Shown here one piece after another: positions 7,539-9,084 of a stretch of 9,084 nt of DNA. Positions within the stretch are counted from its first letter, which is position 1, and the number at the start of each line of letters is the position of its first letter. The DNA comes from Pseudomonadota bacterium (GTDB lineage: Bacteria > Pseudomonadota > Alphaproteobacteria > Micropepsales > Micropepsaceae), in NCBI GenBank assembly GCA_023427355.1, contig JAEZBK010000083.1:1-9084 (forward strand), written 5' to 3'. The notes under the pieces are model-generated. The model had not been told where the DNA came from, ran no database searches, and saw only the letters and a list, made by a program, of their open reading frames with translations. The translations under genes and the position numbers were made by a program.

Positions 7539-7567
7539 TGTATGCCCGGTGGGAACTTTGGCACCAA
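7539..7567 (-). promoter_or_regulatory. Possible promoter of the GAF-domain gene
   Basis: On the minus strand, TTGGTG (7567-7562) is followed after 17 bases by CATACA (7544-7539). Initiation would be at about 7532, two bases before the ATG, which agrees with the absence of a ribosome site and suggests a leaderless mRNA. The hexamers are weak matches. Confidence 0.25.
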
Positions 7568-7568
7568 C

Positions 7569-7587
7569 CCCTAATTGGGTACGATAT
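7569..7587 (+). repeat. 19-bp direct repeat, copy 1
   Basis: CCCTAATTGGGTACGATAT. It matches copy 2 at 7611-7629 in 17 of 19 positions, offset by exactly 42 bp (about four helical turns). It lies one base upstream of the proposed -35 of the GAF gene and is flanked by CCCC (7568-7571) and GGGG (7588-7591). It is a possible regulator-binding site. Confidence 0.8.
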
Positions 7588-7610
7588 GGGGCGGTTTCCT
7601 TATTCTAAGT

Positions 7611-7629
7611 CCCTAATTCGGCACGATAT
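7611..7629 (+). repeat. 19-bp direct repeat, copy 2
   Basis: CCCTAATTCGGCACGATAT. It differs from copy 1 at two positions and directly abuts the proposed ffh -35 (7630-7635). It is bracketed by AAGTC (7607-7611) and GACTT (7632-7636). Confidence 0.8.
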
Positions 7630-7659
7630 TTGACTTTTGCCTGCCTGGACGCCTAGAAA
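7630..7659 (+). promoter_or_regulatory. Likely sigma70-type promoter of ffh
   Basis: TTGACT (7630-7635, 5/6 to consensus) is followed after 17-18 bases by CTAGAA/TAGAAA (7653-7659; TAGAAA is 4/6 to TATAAT). Initiation near 7665 would give a 5' leader of about 118 bases. The region just upstream is more AT-rich than the rest of the window. Confidence 0.45.
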
Positions 7660-7664
7660 GCGGC

Positions 7665-7782
7665 ACTTTCCGAAGAGCCAGAAGGCCCTTCGGTCCCTCG
7701 CCCGGCGCGGGGGATCGCCCGCAGGCAGCGCGTTGCGCCCCCTGCGGCGAAAGCGCTTTGTGGTTTGGTCTGGGACTTTTGA
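7665..7782 (+). promoter_or_regulatory. Structured 5' leader of ffh
   Basis: This GC-rich untranslated stretch has two foldable elements. The first is CCGAAG (7670-7675) with CTTCGG (7688-7693). The second is a longer hairpin pairing 7716-7725 with 7741-7749: nine pairs with one bulged C, capped by an inner GCGC/GCGC stem (7728-7731 with 7735-7738). The palindrome AAAGCGCTTT (7750-7759) follows. The ribosome site is poor (GGGAC at 7772-7776). It could be a translational or attenuation control element, or a small RNA. I looked for the conserved SRP RNA (4.5S) core and do not see it. Confidence 0.4.
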
Positions 7783-9084
7783 ATGTTTGAATCGCTTCAA
7801 TCCCGCCTCGGCGGCGTCTTCGACAGGCTGCGGGGCAAGGGCGCCCTGACCGAGGCCGATGTCGATGCCGCGCTGGGCGAAGTGCGCACCGCCCTGATCG
7901 AGGCCGACGTGGCGCTGCCGGTGGTGAAGGATTTCATCGAGAAGGTGCGTCCGCGCGCGGTGGGCGAGAATGTGATCCGCTCGGTCTCGCCCGGCCAGCA
8001 GGTCATCAAGATCGTGCACGATGTGCTGGTCGAGACGCTGGGCGAAAAGAACGAGGCGCTGTCGCTGGGCGCGCCGCCCGCCCCCGTGCTGATGGTCGGC
8101 CTGCAGGGTTCGGGCAAGACGACGACATCCGCCAAGCTGGCGCTGATGCTGCAGACCCGCGAGAAGAAGCGCGTGCTGATGGCCTCGCTGGACACCACGC
8201 GCCCCGCCGCGATGGAGCAGCTGAAGGTGCTGGGCGAGCAGGCGGGCGTGGCCGTGCTGCCGATCATGCCCGGCCAGGCGCCGCTGGATATCGCGCGCCG
8301 CGCCATGGCGAGCGCGAAGGTCGGCGGCTATGACGCCGTGATCCTGGACACCGCCGGCCGCCAGCATGTGGACGAGCAGCTGATGGCCGAAGTGGCCGCC
8401 GTGAAGCAGCTGGTGAACCCGCATGAGACGCTGCTGGTCGCGGATTCGCTGACCGGCCAGGACGCGGTGAACATCGCCAAGTCGTTCAACGAACGCGTGG
8501 GCGTCACCGGCATCATCCTGACCCGCGTGGACGGCGATGGCCGCGGCGGCGCGGCGCTTTCGATGCGCACCGTGACGGGCGCGCCGATCAAGTTCCTGGG
8601 CGCCGGCGAAAAGCTGGAGGCGCTGGAGCCCTTCTTCCCGGCGCGCGTGGCCGGCCGCATCCTGGACATGGGCGATGTGGTGTCGCTGGTCGAGAAGGCC
8701 AGCGAGACGATCGACAAGGAAGAGGCGGAGAAGCTCGCCGCCAAGATGAAGAAGGGTCAGTTCGACATGAACGACCTTTCGGCCCAGATCGGCCAGATGA
8801 AGAAGCTGGGCGGCATGAAGGGCATCCTGGGCATGCTGCCGGGCGTGGGCAAGATCAAGGACCAGCTCGACGCGGCGGGCATGAATGACAGCATCCTGAC
8901 GCGCCAGCAGGCGATCATTTCCTCCATGACGCGCGCCGAGCGCGGCGATCCCGATCTCATCAACGGTTCGCGCCGCAAGCGCATCGCCGCTGGCGCGGGC
9001 GTCGATGTCAGCGAGGTCAACAAGCTTCTGAAGATGCACCGCCAGATGGCGGACATGATGAAGAAAATGGGCAAGGGCGGGCGC
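7783..9084 (+). CDS. ffh: Signal recognition particle GTPase Ffh (SRP54), partial
   Basis: 434 codons are visible without a stop; the gene continues past the right edge. Ffh binds 4.5S RNA and hydrophobic signal sequences, then FtsY, to target membrane proteins cotranslationally. The start MFESLQSRLGGVFDRLRGKG is the canonical N-domain helix, which fixes the ATG at 7783. GTPase motifs are GLQGSGKTTT (106-115), DTTRPAA (137-143), DTAGR (189-193), TRVDGDGRGG (247-256) and GAGEKLEALEPF (273-284). The methionine-rich M domain starts near 300, with a likely RNA-binding helix around RRKRIAAGAGVDVSEVNKLL (397-416) and the Met-rich MHRQMADMMKKM (418-429). Only the C-terminal tail appears to be missing. 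The Thr and Arg variants in the G2 and G4 motifs seem lineage-typical, not defects. Confidence 0.97.
   Translation, partial: MFESLQSRLGGVFDRLRGKGALTEADVDAALGEVRTALIEADVALPVVKDFIEKVRPRAVGENVIRSVSPGQQVIKIVHDVLVETLGEKNEALSLGAPPAPVLMVGLQGSGKTTTSAKLALMLQTREKKRVLMASLDTTRPAAMEQLKVLGEQAGVAVLPIMPGQAPLDIARRAMASAKVGGYDAVILDTAGRQHVDEQLMAEVAAVKQLVNPHETLLVADSLTGQDAVNIAKSFNERVGVTGIILTRVDGDGRGGAALSMRTVTGAPIKFLGAGEKLEALEPFFPARVAGRILDMGDVVSLVEKASETIDKEEAEKLAAKMKKGQFDMNDLSAQIGQMKKLGGMKGILGMLPGVGKIKDQLDAAGMNDSILTRQQAIISSMTRAERGDPDLINGSRRKRIAAGAGVDVSEVNKLLKMHRQMADMMKKMGKGGR

Noticed and set aside
7531..7561. General stress (EcfG-type) promoter, because GGAAC occurs at 7531 and 7552
   Set aside because: No CGTT-like -10 is found at the required 16-17-base spacing on either copy.
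7665..7782. SRP 4.5S RNA gene (ffs) next to ffh
   Set aside because: I could not find the conserved 4.5S apical core (the GGAAGCAGCC type), and the pairing does not form the long rod expected.
7637..7849. A 70-codon plus-strand frame in the ffh leader
   Set aside because: It overlaps the start of ffh out of frame, has no ribosome site and has an Arg/Ala/Pro-rich composition.
8521..8552. Ffh G4 motif TRVDGDGRGG in place of the common TKxDGDARGG as a possible loss of function
   Set aside because: The Asp is intact, and this form appears usual for alphaproteobacterial Ffh as I recall; there is no other sign of decay.
7600..9039. A 479-codon minus-strand open frame opposite ffh
   Set aside because: Ffh is unmistakable on the plus strand; this frame is low-complexity and crosses the ffh promoter region.

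Overview
This window is GC-rich chromosomal DNA, most likely from an alphaproteobacterium. The evidence is a short FtsY without an acidic N-terminal domain, the Ffh G4 motif in the form TRVDGDGRGG, an MtaB-type tRNA methylthiotransferase, and the grouping of dapF, mtaB and ftsY near ffh. I cannot place it to genus. It is mainly a housekeeping locus. I saw no tRNA, rRNA, CRISPR array, insertion sequence or phage gene.

Layout. On the minus strand, read from 3326 down to the left edge, is a tightly packed gene set: dapF (lysine and peptidoglycan precursor synthesis), mtaB (tRNA A37 methylthiolation), ftsY (SRP receptor) and yciB (inner-membrane protein, cut by the window edge). Each gene overlaps the next by 4 or 8 bases, so they are almost certainly cotranscribed and translationally coupled. 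Divergent from dapF, at 3417-5477 on the plus strand, is an exported prolyl oligopeptidase-family (S9) serine peptidase. It ends at a strong bidirectional terminator (5535-5566) shared with a convergent minus-strand gene for a Tat-exported SMP-30/gluconolactonase-like beta-propeller (5612-6742). Upstream of that, also on the minus strand, is a GAF-domain protein (6823-7530) that carries a kinase-like dimerisation helix pair but no ATPase domain. Divergent from it is ffh (7783 to the right edge), the SRP54 GTPase, with a long structured leader.

How the genes relate. Ffh and FtsY are the two GTPases of the same cotranslational targeting pathway and flank the window. The peptidase, lactonase-like and GAF genes between dapF and ffh have no evident functional link to SRP and look like accessory genes in a conserved neighbourhood. 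The least explained part is the 252-bp ffh/GAF intergenic region (7531-7782). It holds a near-perfect 19-bp direct repeat at a 42-bp period, with one copy beside each proposed divergent promoter, followed by a structured leader of about 120 nt. The peptidase and the lactonase-like protein both carry export signals; the other complete products look cytoplasmic or membrane-associated.
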